A stretch of DNA of 64,000 nucleotides from Monomorium pharaonis (Eukaryota; Arthropoda; Insecta; Hymenoptera; Formicidae): contig NC_050470.1 in the NCBI RefSeq assembly GCF_013373865.1, forward strand, positions 11,516,373 through 11,580,372. Direction: 5' to 3'. The translations under genes were made by a program, and so were the position numbers. The notes beneath the pieces are model-generated. The model was not told the DNA's origin. It saw nothing but the letters and a program-made list of their open reading frames with translations, and did not search any database. Of the stretch, positions 9,671 to 20,000 are shown one piece after another. The first letter of the stretch is position 1. Every line of letters starts with the position of its first letter.

Positions 9671-9791
9671 TGGTCTGTTCTTTCTAGCTGCACTGTTGCA
9701 CCGGTGCAATAAGTTAAAGTAAGACAAGTATATTTTTTCTTATTCTAACTTATTGCACCAGTGCAACAGTGCAGATAGAAAGAACAGACCA
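9671..9791. mobile_element. PIF-type MITE, GGYCTGTTCTTT family, tandem copy B
   Basis: Second head-to-tail copy, period 122 bp. It differs from copy A at very few positions (for example TTTCTTATTC against TTTCTCATTC), so the duplication is recent. Confidence 0.85.
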
Positions 9792-10005
9792 ACTTCTTGT
9801 GCACTTCTTGTGCACTTTATTTGTACTTAATTACGAATTGTATGTGTGTGTGAAACATACAATGCCAGTTATTGTACATATAGCGTTTGACGCATGCGCA
9901 GAGAGAGCAAGTATCATGATATACCTTTCTCTCTCGCACAGATTTTGGACACACTTTCAGTGCTGGCATTCCTCCTCCATGTATATATACTCAAAGCGTG
10001 CAACG

Positions 10006-10376
10006 TTCGACCATAGGCGGCATGGGCGCGGCCATGTCTGTGACGTTGAAATATGGCCGTACCTGGTACCCTGCGCAGAACTATCCCAAATTTGTCTCGA
10101 GAACGAGCACCTTCATTCTTCCACCATGCTCTGTACGCAATGGCACATAAACCACGTGACTCAAGTGACCAATCGAAATTGTGTTCGCCGTTGGCGCATT
10201 TTTGATTATAGGTCTAAACTCTATACGAGCCTACCTACTTGGGCCGTTACAGACAGGCCGATACCAAACAAAAATAGGTAATTATCGAGGAGAGGGGTTT
10301 TCTCACCGATTTGGCTGTAATTTCACTATTTTGTGTATTTCGGTGCGTAGAACATGAATCTGCAAGAAAAAAAGTG
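10006..10376. other. GC-richer unique segment, possible promoter or 5' exon
   Basis: This is the longest non-repetitive, GC-richer piece between the transposon cluster and the alkyltransferase. It contains GGCGCGGCCATG and ends in AAATAG|GTAATT near 10280, which could be a splice donor on the + strand. A role as promoter or noncoding first exon of the gene at 11461 is conjecture. Confidence 0.2.
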
Positions 10377-10422
10377 TCTTATTCTAGCTTATTGCACCAG
10401 TGCAGCGACAAAGAACAGGCCT
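10377..10422. mobile_element. Half copy of the GGYCTGTTCTTT MITE
   Basis: Only the right half is present: CTTATTGCACCAGTGCAG, then AAAGAACAGGCC. The left half is missing. Confidence 0.7.
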
Positions 10423-11461
10423 CTTGTTTCAAAATTTACTGTCAGTACTGAAAATTAATCGTAGACGATATACATATTTTTTCCACCTCAAATGTTATAT
10501 TGAATTAAAAATGTACCGCATTCCTTTTCAAGGGTTTTGCATTGAACAGATGGACTGAAATCAATGTTGTTTTACATGAATCTCTTCTTTTCGTGATAAA
10601 GACGATGGTGTAATTCACAATAATATTAATTGCCATTAAGTACATTAAAAATTTGAACAAAATAAAGTTAGAAAAAATTACAGAATTTTTAAGTCTCGTA
10701 TTTTTGTTAATTTTTAATTTAAAAAACCGAACAGTTTTGTAAAAGTAAAAAATCTAGAACCAAGATAAAATGGATTTTGAATATGGTTTAAAAAGAATAA
10801 TTATTTTAACAAACAAAAGTTGAAGAAAACGATAGTGGAAAAAATAAAAACAATTAATTAATTTTAATTTGCTATAAAATTGTAAAAATGTTAATTGTTT
10901 CTTAAATACAGAATACATTATTAAAGTAAAAGAAATTATATTTTATGACTCCAAGCAGCAGTTGCTACACTATATTGTCCTATGGTTTTCACACCTTGCA
11001 TCTTACATAAACGCAGTACCTCCTTTTTTATAGCAAGTGCTCATCCGAACTGTAAACATAAAAAAAACAGGGTTTTGTATGGTATCTAAATGAAATGCAT
11101 ACGTCAGATTGGGGTGTAAATGTACCCCACTTTTACTTTATGTCTGTACTGCTTGGAAGCTAATGCCAGCTAATGTCTCTCTAGATTCTTAAGATTTAAA
11201 TTTGCGTTGGATTACAAAATTACCCTGAGATGACGTTCAAAGGTTAATAGTATACGCAACATGGACTGTAAATTTTTAATACTAATAGTGAATTTTGGAA
11301 CGCAGCCTAAATATACATCTAAAACAGACTTACAAATATCTTGCTTCGCGAAGTGAGTGACGCTTTTTTTGTGCCAGATTCTTGTGTTTCGTGCAAAAAC
11401 GCGTCGATTGAGTATAATTTTATCGATATTGCAGATGAGATCCTTAAACTGAACATAATCA
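10423..11461. other. AT-rich DNA upstream of the alkyltransferase
   Basis: No gene seen. Two partial copies of the GGTTGCGTTCC palindrome are recognisable: near 10430-10470 (TACTGTCAGTACTGAAAATT) and near 11266-11308 (ACTAATAGTGAATTTTGGAACGCAGCC). The second lies about 150 bp before the start codon. Confidence 0.5.
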
Positions 11462-12027
11462 TGGTTGTATTTCGAAGCATGACAGTGGATGAGTACAAGA
11501 ATAATTATATGACATTTCAATTGCTGTACGCATTTCATCGAACTCCATTCGGGAAATGTCTTATTGCCATAACTGACATCGATGAAGATATAGCTTATTT
11601 GACATTTTTTGATAATGAAACGACAGCTCTCGCAGATTTAAAAGCAAAATGGCCATTGACTCGCACATTAGAGGATACTAGAAACAAGACGAGCGTTATC
11701 GTTGCGAAAATTTTTAATCCCGACGATTCCCATCTTCATGTTCGTGTCATCATGAAAGGCACAGAATTCCAAATTAAAATTTGGAAATCTTTGATAGGAA
11801 TCCCTAGAGGGACGTTTACTACGTACGAGGAAGTCGCACGAATGGCGGATTACAATCCTAAAGCGGCAATAGCAGTGGGAAACGCAATTTCCAAAAATTA
11901 TATTGCTTACGTTGTGCCATGCCATCGTGTATTATCAAAGAACATGTATCTTCATGGCACTAAGTATGCCTGGGGAATTGAACGGAAAAAAGCCATTCTG
12001 GAATATGAAAAGCAACTTTTGTCATAA
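11461..12027 (+). CDS. O6-alkylguanine-DNA alkyltransferase, Ada C-terminal type
   Basis: Intronless 188-residue protein of the family that moves alkyl groups from O6-guanine (and O4-thymine) in DNA to its own cysteine, a one-shot repair of alkylation damage. The N-terminal half matches the family's ribonuclease-like domain (TPFGKCLIAITD near residues 29-40). The C-terminal domain has GTEFQIKIWKSL, IPRGTFTTYEEVA, NPKAAIAVGNAI, VVPCHRV and YAWGIERKKAI; the acceptor Cys is residue 154 (codon 11920-11922). The NYIA-VVPCHRV and WGxERK forms resemble bacterial Ada more than animal MGMT. Residue 137 (codon 11869-11871) is Ile where the family has the arginine that replaces the flipped base. ATG 11461 was chosen because it is the first ATG in the open frame, has A at -3 and G at +4, and gives the usual length. 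There is no Ada N-terminal zinc domain. It is convergent with the long gene at 16768. Confidence 0.93.
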   Translation: MVVFRSMTVDEYKNNYMTFQLLYAFHRTPFGKCLIAITDIDEDIAYLTFFDNETTALADLKAKWPLTRTLEDTRNKTSVIVAKIFNPDDSHLHVRVIMKGTEFQIKIWKSLIGIPRGTFTTYEEVARMADYNPKAAIAVGNAISKNYIAYVVPCHRVLSKNMYLHGTKYAWGIERKKAILEYEKQLLS

Positions 12028-14645
12028 ATTAATATTTAAGTACAGAGACAGAATATAATGTTTTTAATATAAAAAAGTATTTTACAAATTTGATTTTGTC
12101 ATAATTATTTTTATACTTTTATACTCTAAATGTTTCAAATTTAATATATTTGCTGTAACCATTTTTGTATTTTTTTAAGTCCTTTTTTATATAACATCAA
12201 TAATTTTGATTATATTCAAATATATTTAATTTATAATTGATTTGATTTTAGTTGAATTTTTATTTAAATGTCATGTAATTGCTTTGATTTATAATTATGC
12301 CATGCTTTACACTAAAACCACATAATAAAGTAGTGAATGAGTGTGTGTGCGTGTGTGTGGGCGCGCGCGCCCCTTATAACGCAGTAACTTCACTTTTAAA
12401 CAGTGAAAACCATTAATTGCAGTTGTATTGATATATCTCTACTTACATGCATTAAGTGGAGAGAATTTTCATGTGTTGTTTAAGTACTCTATGACGAGGT
12501 TTCATTCGCTTTTATTATCTCTGCGTTTAACCTTGGAGTGTTGCTCATAAATTTCTTACATTCAACTCTGAGTGAAAATTTATGAATCAAAAATTGTTTA
12601 ATACTTTTTTCTACTTTATAAGTTGTAGATGTTAGAATAATTGAATAAACACTATTTTAATGTAAATAAAATTAATATTAAATGTTATTTTAAGTTATCG
12701 AAATTTTAATATTAATAATTGTATTGCATTCAAATTAACACTTGAGTGAAAATTTATCTACAAAAGCATTCGGAAGTTAGTTATTCCTAGTTAATTATAA
12801 GTGAATAGTAAATTATGGCCATATTATATAATTTTACTTCTCTTGATCATAGATTACGTGGAAGAAAAACATCTAAAGAAATAACGTAATTGAAGTAATA
12901 AGTGTTTATTTTTCTCACATACATTATATTGTAAAAGTACAAAATTTTTTGTTAGATAATAAAATAAAATACAATGTTCATGCGTTTCCTAAATATATCT
13001 CATTTGATTCCAAATATATTTCATAAAAAGTTAGTTATATTAATATATTTACATCATGTTTTCACGTGGCGATTAGTTATATAGCTTTGTAAAATTAAAT
13101 ACTTTCATTTGTGATTGTATATAAATGATAACAAATTATGAATTTTTAAATATATATACCTTTTTTGCGAAAATTAATTTCTGCAAATGGTTTTTTAATA
13201 ATATTTCGAATTATATTATTAAAATACACTAATTTGTGCTTTTGCAATTTAATCTTAAATCTGATCTTATTGTTAGACATCTGAATTCTGCAATACACTT
13301 TTTACACTCTTATTATTACTTATTTGATTCTTTTATACAACTATACACCTTTAATAATACACTTTTAATTGAAATTACGAAAAAAATTGTTTATTATTAT
13401 TTATGTTAAATATATATTAAATACTGAAAAACACATTTTAAAACCAAACCTTTAGCGATAAAAGATAAAATGTTAAAATTATTAGTTATAATTTTCTGTA
13501 CAAATTATATTTAGTCATATGTATAGTAAATATATATCCATTAAATCTGCTTCACTATCATATATCAATATTATACACTAATAAATAATCGACGAGTTTA
13601 CATGTATATACATGACTTTTTATTTTCTATATTATACTAAATGCGAAAGCAAGTTTGTAGAGCTTATAGTACAAATAGAAATTTTATATTAACTTTTTTA
13701 CATGATATAAAAAATTTGAATTTTTTGTATGATATTAAATTTGATCTGTGTTGAAACTGTGCTACAATTTAAAAAATATTTTGTGTGAAATTATTCTTTT
13801 ACATCAGTTTTTTATTCTGTTATTTGATTTTTATCAACTTTTTTTGAACATTAATATTTACTTTCACATGTGTTTTATTTTCAGTATACATAAATATGCT
13901 AAAATACATTTTAATTCTGTAAACAAGAGTAACATTTTCACTCGTATTGTTAACTTTTCTTAGTACTTTTCTCAGAGTTTTCAATTTTTTATTGATATGT
14001 ATTGTCCACGAAAATACGTTTTCTTTTATATTGAATAAGAATACACATCTGCTAGAATCATTTAACTCTAATAGAGAAGAAACGAAATTAGAAATTGAAC
14101 CATGCCGTATTGAAATAGTAGCTCAGTCTTAATTGTTTAATTCTTTTATTTTTCTATGTAAATTATTGATGTTTTATAGCGAATTTTCTATTCTACGAAT
14201 ATTTAAGGGACATTTTACTTGTATTATTAGAAAAATATCACTATTTTGACTATTCTAAATATAATGATGTCTGGCAGGTTTTATTTGATTTAAAAAAGTT
14301 TAATGTTAATAAAATGTAAAACTTTACTTCGCGATGTTAAAAAAATTGAATTTTTATACAATCATTAAAAATTACTATTAATTCCTTTTATATTTCTACA
14401 TTGCCTTTCTGTGATGTTCGTTTCATTAAAAAATTATCATTTATTTGCACGTAGACAATGATTCTTTGGACTTTTATGGACAGTCACAGTAAAATACCTA
14501 TATCTTACAAGGCAGTGCCAAAATTATTGAGACTTATGTGGTCTCGTTCTATTGGAATCTATTAAATAAATATATAATTCGTAATAGGAATTAATCACAA
14601 TCGTCAACGAAGAGTTCATAGTACAATTATACGTCTATATGTTGT
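12028..14645. other. AT-rich intergenic DNA
   Basis: No gene with support. A possible poly(A) signal AATAAA for the alkyltransferase lies near 12322, followed by a GT/GC microsatellite at about 12340-12370. Short open frames are mostly Phe/Ile/Leu/Asn-rich chance frames. Confidence 0.5.
13976..14132 (+). other. Possible small 3' exon or peptide ORF
   Basis: After an acceptor-like TTTTCTCAG near 13975, a + strand frame stays open to TAA at 14132. It ends with a hydrophilic, protein-like stretch (SNREETKLEIEP near its end) that stands out from the AT-rich neighbourhood. An ATG further upstream at 13947 would give 61 residues with a hydrophobic N-terminus. There is no homology I recognise and it could be chance. 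Confidence 0.15.
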
Positions 14646-15457
14646 AGAGATATGCGAACTAATCTAATATAAATCAAATAAAAATTAAGATTTAATTCGA
14701 TTCGGATTTGAATTTCTATGATTTAATCTTAAGGGGATGCTAAAGCTGTCCTATTTTATCGATTATTTTGCTTATTTTTAATTCACTAATCTTTTAATTG
14801 TATTTACATAATTAAAAATCCTTTTTCACAATTAAAGTACAGACCGTAACATAATGCGCACGTAAGTATTTTGTACAAAAAATAAAAAAATTTATTTTGT
14901 AAATAAAATTAATTTTTTTTTCGTTTTTGTATAAAATTCTTACGTGCGTATTATGTTATCATCTGTACTTTAATTGTGAAAAAGGATTTTTAATTCTGTA
15001 AATATAATTAAAAGATTAGTGAATTGAAAATAATCAAAATAATCGGTAAAACAAAACAGCTTTAGGATTTTCTTAAAACGTCTTTTAGACGTCTATTAGA
15101 CATTTCTTAGAAATTGACTAAAACATGATTAAAAGACATTTTAAAGACATCTTTAAGATGCGTTATGTCCCGATTTTGGACAGCACAATGTGGAGATTTT
15201 AATATAAATCACATTTTATTAACAATCTTATAAAATCATAAAATGACTTTAAATCATATAATCGAAATTATTTTTCTTATAGAGAATATCTTTATTACCT
15301 ATATACCTAAATTCAACATAAATTCAATGATTATGCTGTTAATTAGAAATTATATTTCAACGATTTAATCCGATGTAATTCGATTTGAAATTCAATTTTC
15401 CGTCTTAAAGAAAGAAATCAATGTTTAAAAAATGTTAATTCGCACATCTCTAATATA
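14646..15457. mobile_element. Composite foldback element, copy 1
   Basis: Ends TAGAGATATGCGAACTAA (left) and, as complement, TAGAGATGTGCGAATTAA (right), followed inwards by TCGAATCGAAT-like repeats. It contains the palindrome at 14733-15071. The right internal part (ATCATATAATCGAAATTATT near 15254) is repeated near 16510 in copy 2. Confidence 0.65.
14733..15071. mobile_element. Long palindrome with AAGGGGATG end
   Basis: Arms of about 140 bp: left AAGGGGATGCTAAAGCTGTC, right (complement) AAATCCTAAAGCTGTTTTG. The arms share AATTCACTAATCTTTTAATT and AAAAATCCTTTTTCACAATT; the centre is A/T-rich between two CGTAAG(T/A)ATTTTGTAC-like inverted blocks. It is the inner part of the composite element. 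Confidence 0.75.
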
Positions 15458-15747
15458 ATGCATATATCGTCATTTTTTAATTTTTCTAAAAATTTTTATT
15501 CCTATACGTTCGTCAATTCGCTCGATGACGCAGATAAAAGAGTTTTTAATTTCGTATTTATTTTACAAAAAAAATCTTGTGAAACGCAGCAGGGGCAAAG
15601 ATAAATACGCGAGATGAAAAAAATGTGATATACAAGTCTGTTACATTCTTTATAATATTGTTTTACGTCGGTTGCAATAAATAACTGGCTTATTTATGTC
15701 TCGATCGTCTGTTAGACAAGAATAAAAGTGTAGCAACATGAGTTATC

Positions 15748-16705
15748 GAGATATGCGAATTATTCGAATACGAACCGAATTGAATCAGATAAAGATTTGA
15801 ATCTCTACGATTTCAACACAAACTATTGAAAATTTCAAATCTTAGAGACTCAAATACAAATCATATATGATAATCATATTCAAAGGGGATACTGGAGATG
15901 TGTCTGTTTTACTGATTAAACGCGATTATTGTTTTAGTCAAAAATCTTTTTGTTGATTACACAGAATTAAAAATTCTCCAGAATTAAAATATAGACAATA
16001 ATAAATGTGGTGTACACAAGTTTATATGAAAAACAAACAGAAATTAAAAAATTACAATTTTGTGTTCGACTCCTACGATCGATTCGTGAAAACATTTGCT
16101 GCGTATAAAAGAGTTTTAGACTTTGTACGTACAAAACAAGCATGCCCCGCACATTGCATTACAAGAAAGAACAATTCTGTGCTTTTAGAAATGAGCTTAG
16201 ACGCTTCAATATAATAGATTTCTGTCTATGAAAATCTCGTATGTGTGAGTACGGATTCGGAAGAAATCGATAAGTGGAATAATATGAAAAAATTTTTTTT
16301 CGTTCTCGATGTAAAATCCAATTCACAGATTGATATTAATAAGTGTACTTTAATTCTGGAAAAGAATTTCTAAATCTATAAAAAAAAAAATATACCAAAT
16401 CTCATTAATGATGTGCATGAATGACTGCATTATCGACCCCGATCAAATTTGAGGAGCAGTCCAACATCCCCTTAATTTTATAATATATAATAAATAATGT
16501 AAGATAAATCATATAATCAATTATTTTTTCTTACATAATAATCCTTTTTATTATTTATATTTTAAAATTACCTAATAATAATTATGTTGTTAATTAAAAA
16601 TTGTGTTTAAAAATTCGATTCGATTCGAATAAAATTTTGTTGATTCAGATTTGAACAAAGAAGTAAAATTCGATTCATTTGTAAAAAAAATCTTGATTTC
16701 TCATC
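15748..16705. mobile_element. Composite foldback element, copy 2 (diverged)
   Basis: Starts TCGAGATATGCGAATTATTC and ends near 16705 with the inverse (diverged) of that end. It encloses an inner element from AAGGGGATACTGGAGATG (near 15889) to CCAACATCCCCTT (near 16473). Same order of parts as 14646-15457, in direct orientation. Confidence 0.5.
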
Positions 16706-16767
16706 TATTTACATTAAGGTTATTATTAGCTAACTTATCACGAACTATTCAGTTTGTAGAAATTCTG

Positions 16768-16904
16768 TCATTGTTCGAACGTATATGAAAATGATGTCTT
16801 AAAAAACGCGATTACCACAGCAGCAAAGAGCATAAAAGTCATGGATGTTGTCGACCTGCAGAAAGCTGATGAAGAAACTGTATTTTCTGGCACTCGAGTA
16901 GCTC
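16768..16904 (-). CDS. Last coding exon: hydrophobic C-terminus
   Basis: The acceptor is a pyrimidine-rich tract ending GATCACAG. Reads GATRVPENTVSSSAF, then CRSTTSMTFMLFAAVVIAFF, then KTSFSYTFEQ and TGA at 16770-16768. Small residues (SSSAFC) before the 14-residue hydrophobic run resemble a GPI-attachment site, but the polar tail after it is unusual for one. Confidence 0.85.
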
Positions 16905-16996
16905 CTGTGATCAAGAAGAAAGAAAATCAACCATTATTTAATATTTAATTAATTTTAATCTTAATATATGTATAATACATATAAATCATTAGGAAA

Positions 16997-17048
<52 letters not shown>

Positions 17049-20000
17049 GATAAGCTACATTATAAACAAATAAAAAATTAAATAATAAATGATAAAATTT
17101 AATTAACTTACCAGATATCCTCGATCGTGGAGTCGTAATCCTCAATATTGGATTATGAGGAATTGGTCTCATCGGCGTTGGCGCAGGACTTGGCGAATTT
17201 CCATAACATTGTCCTTAAATAACATTATTATAATAGACAAGTGCATGTGTGTTATCTATTATTGTTACAATGATTAAATGAAAAATTTAACTTTTGTTGA
17301 AACAATTTGATAGAATCAAATAAGAAAAAAAATTTATATAATTTTATCTTATTTTTGATTCATAAACATCGTTATATAATATTTCTGGTAAATGCTTTAT
17401 CTTTTTTATATTATTTAGTACATTTAGAAATCATCTTTAATTAATGTCTATCTGACGTGTTTTATAAAAATTATTATTTTATTTTGGTATTATTATATTA
17501 TTTAGTTTTTCAAAAAGCAGTATTTGAAACATTCTTAATATTGTCGATTATTTTCAACTTCAGTTTATGATTGTGTTTTAAATTTGATAACCATACGGCA
17601 AATATAAAACTGAAAAATTTAATAATTGATATGAAAATATCAATATATAAGCATCAAGATCTACTTCGATAAAAAATAGCTTTTCTAATTTCTTGTATTA
17701 TTATCAGTTTAATATTTAACCACTTATTGTTGATATTTTATGACGTTTTTAGTTTATGTATGTTTATAAAAATAGGTTCGATTAAAATGATAACCTTACA
17801 ATAAAATTATATAAAATTTCAATAAAGTTTAAATTTGTTCTTATCTTTTTAAAAACATAATTTTTTATTTACTTTTATACAACTATGTGTATCCTAGTAG
17901 CACAATATATTTTGGCTAATATTGGTTAAATATTGGTTATATTGAGAGTGCATTGGCCAATGTTTTCCCCATGTTTCCTAATGTAACGCAAATATTATAA
18001 AATATTAGTTGCAAATTAGAATGCATTAGCCCAATGTTGAATTAATATTGAATCAATATTGCTGCTTAGACAAATTTGCTAAATAAGATAAAACATCCAC
18101 TTTACAATATTGGACAAATATTTGGAATATTGTCTTTACATTGCTTCTTAAATTGCGCCAATGTTTTTTACTACCAGAATATTTATGTGAATGTTTCGGT
18201 ATAAAAACTGTTATTAACGAATCATAAAGGTTGCGTTCCAATATTCACTGCCAGTACTGAAAATATAGTTTATGTCACGTATAGATTTTCAGTATTGGCA
18301 GTGAATATTGGAACGCAGCCAAAATGAAAATCTAAATAACATAAAAGTATCAATAATATGAAATAATATACAGTACCGACCAAAAGTATATCATCTTTAA
18401 TTTTTTTGAACATAACTTTTATTTAAGTAAATTAAAGATACTTTTAGTATTAGATATACATTTTATGTGATGTATTAAGAAGTTTTATAAAAAATTTATT
18501 GTAAAATGTTGAATCCATTTGATTTTCTTAAAGTTATGCTAAAAAAACTTAAAGATGATATATTTTTGGCCGATATAGTAATAATATAAAAGTGTATATA
18601 ATAATATGAAAGCATTAATAAATGCGCTTTATAAGAATATTTTTATAAAAGTGCTTACCCTTTTTGTAAAGACGCATTCCCTGTGTTTTAGGATCTATAT
18701 TTCGTATACAATGGTCACCGGCTTCCTTAATATATATCTCCTCATCGTTGATGATTAATCCTACGAAACACTCATTCGTAGCAGTGTCGTTTCTCAAAGT
18801 GTAGGTATACATCACACCTTTCTCTTCCCATTGTCCCAAGCACAGATATGTTCGTTCTAAAAACAGGAGTAAAAGTATTTTGTAAAAAATCAAATTATAT
18901 ATTTATATTAAAAAAAAAAAAAATTTATAATTATATCAATTATATAAAACAATAATTTACATATAACATACAGTATATAACAAATTCTTACAAATTAAAA
19001 TTGCTTGAAATAAGATTTATTAGATTATTAAAATTTAGACAAAAAAATAACTAAATTTAACAACATTGTTTTGAAAGAAAATAGAACTATTTGCATCAAC
19101 TTATATTTTTTCCTAGTAATCTTAATTTTTATTGTTTTAATATTAATTTCTATTAATATTTTTTTTACACATTTTAAAAATTGTATACATACCTTCATAC
19201 AATTCTCCTGATATGCAATCACTCACTTTATAATACATTATTTCGCGAGTGTTACAATTGCTGCTTAATTCAGCACACATTCCCGACAGATCTGTTATCA
19301 TTCCTGTGTATTGGCCCGTTATTGGACAAGGTGACTCCACCACACGTTCAATACCTTAAAAATTATGTTTAAACTATTATGTGAATAATACAAAGAAGGA
19401 ATTTTTTTAGTCACAGTGGATTAAAATAATATTTGGTGCTGAATAATATTTTTACATTAATTTTTAAATATATTTTTCAGTTCTATAAATTGCGTATTAG
19501 ATTGTTAGACTTGAAATTCACTATAAATTTAAAACTAGAGATAATATAACTTAACTAAATAATAAATTATTTACAATGTTTAAAGGATATACGTGTCAAT
19601 TAAAAATATTATCAAAAATTTAAAAATTTCGCAGATTGTTTTATTATTCTGTTTAAATATCTCTATAAAATTTGAACATAATTCATTTATTAGTTTGAAA
19701 ATTATTAATTGGTCTTGTTTACTAAAAATTGTACTTTTTACTTAGTATTTATTTGAAAATTTCATGAGAAAGTAGTATTATAAATTAAATCAAAATTTTT
19801 ACATATTTAAATAAAATTTTAATAAACATTGGTACAAAAGTTTATTTGGATGCATACTTATTTATTAAAAAATTGTTTACCTAAAAGTATAACAAAATAA
19901 AATTATTTTGTTGGGTAAACTATTAAAAACCAAATTTTTTCGTTTTGTTTCTTTTGTGGGTTTCAGAGTTAAAATTTGAACATTCATAAATAAAATTTTT

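Larger units (their letters stand above)
8975..10005. mobile_element. Foldback element with about 120-bp arms, host of nested MITEs
   Basis: Left arm (8975-9101) and right arm (9890-10005) are inverted repeats. Both contain GAGTATATATACATGGAGGA, GAAAGTGTGTCCAA and GGTATATCATGATACT, ending with CGCATGCG next to the inner DNA. Between them lie the element at 9104-9516 and the tandem MITE at 9549-9791. Confidence 0.8.
17214..18658. other. Intron with two MITEs
   Basis: Holds the palindromic MITE 18229-18320 and the Tc1-like MITE 18371-18578. At 17890-18190 there are several (G/C)CAATATT/CAATGTT repeats after a TAGTAGCACAATAT start, probably another decayed element. Confidence 0.6.

Noticed and set aside
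9769..10281. 170-residue + strand open frame
   Set aside because: It runs through the end of a tandem MITE and the right arm of a foldback element; no domain and no codon bias.
11341..11460. N-terminal extension of the alkyltransferase
   Set aside because: The open frame upstream of 11461 has no ATG, only a TTG at 11341; the 188-residue form has the usual family length.
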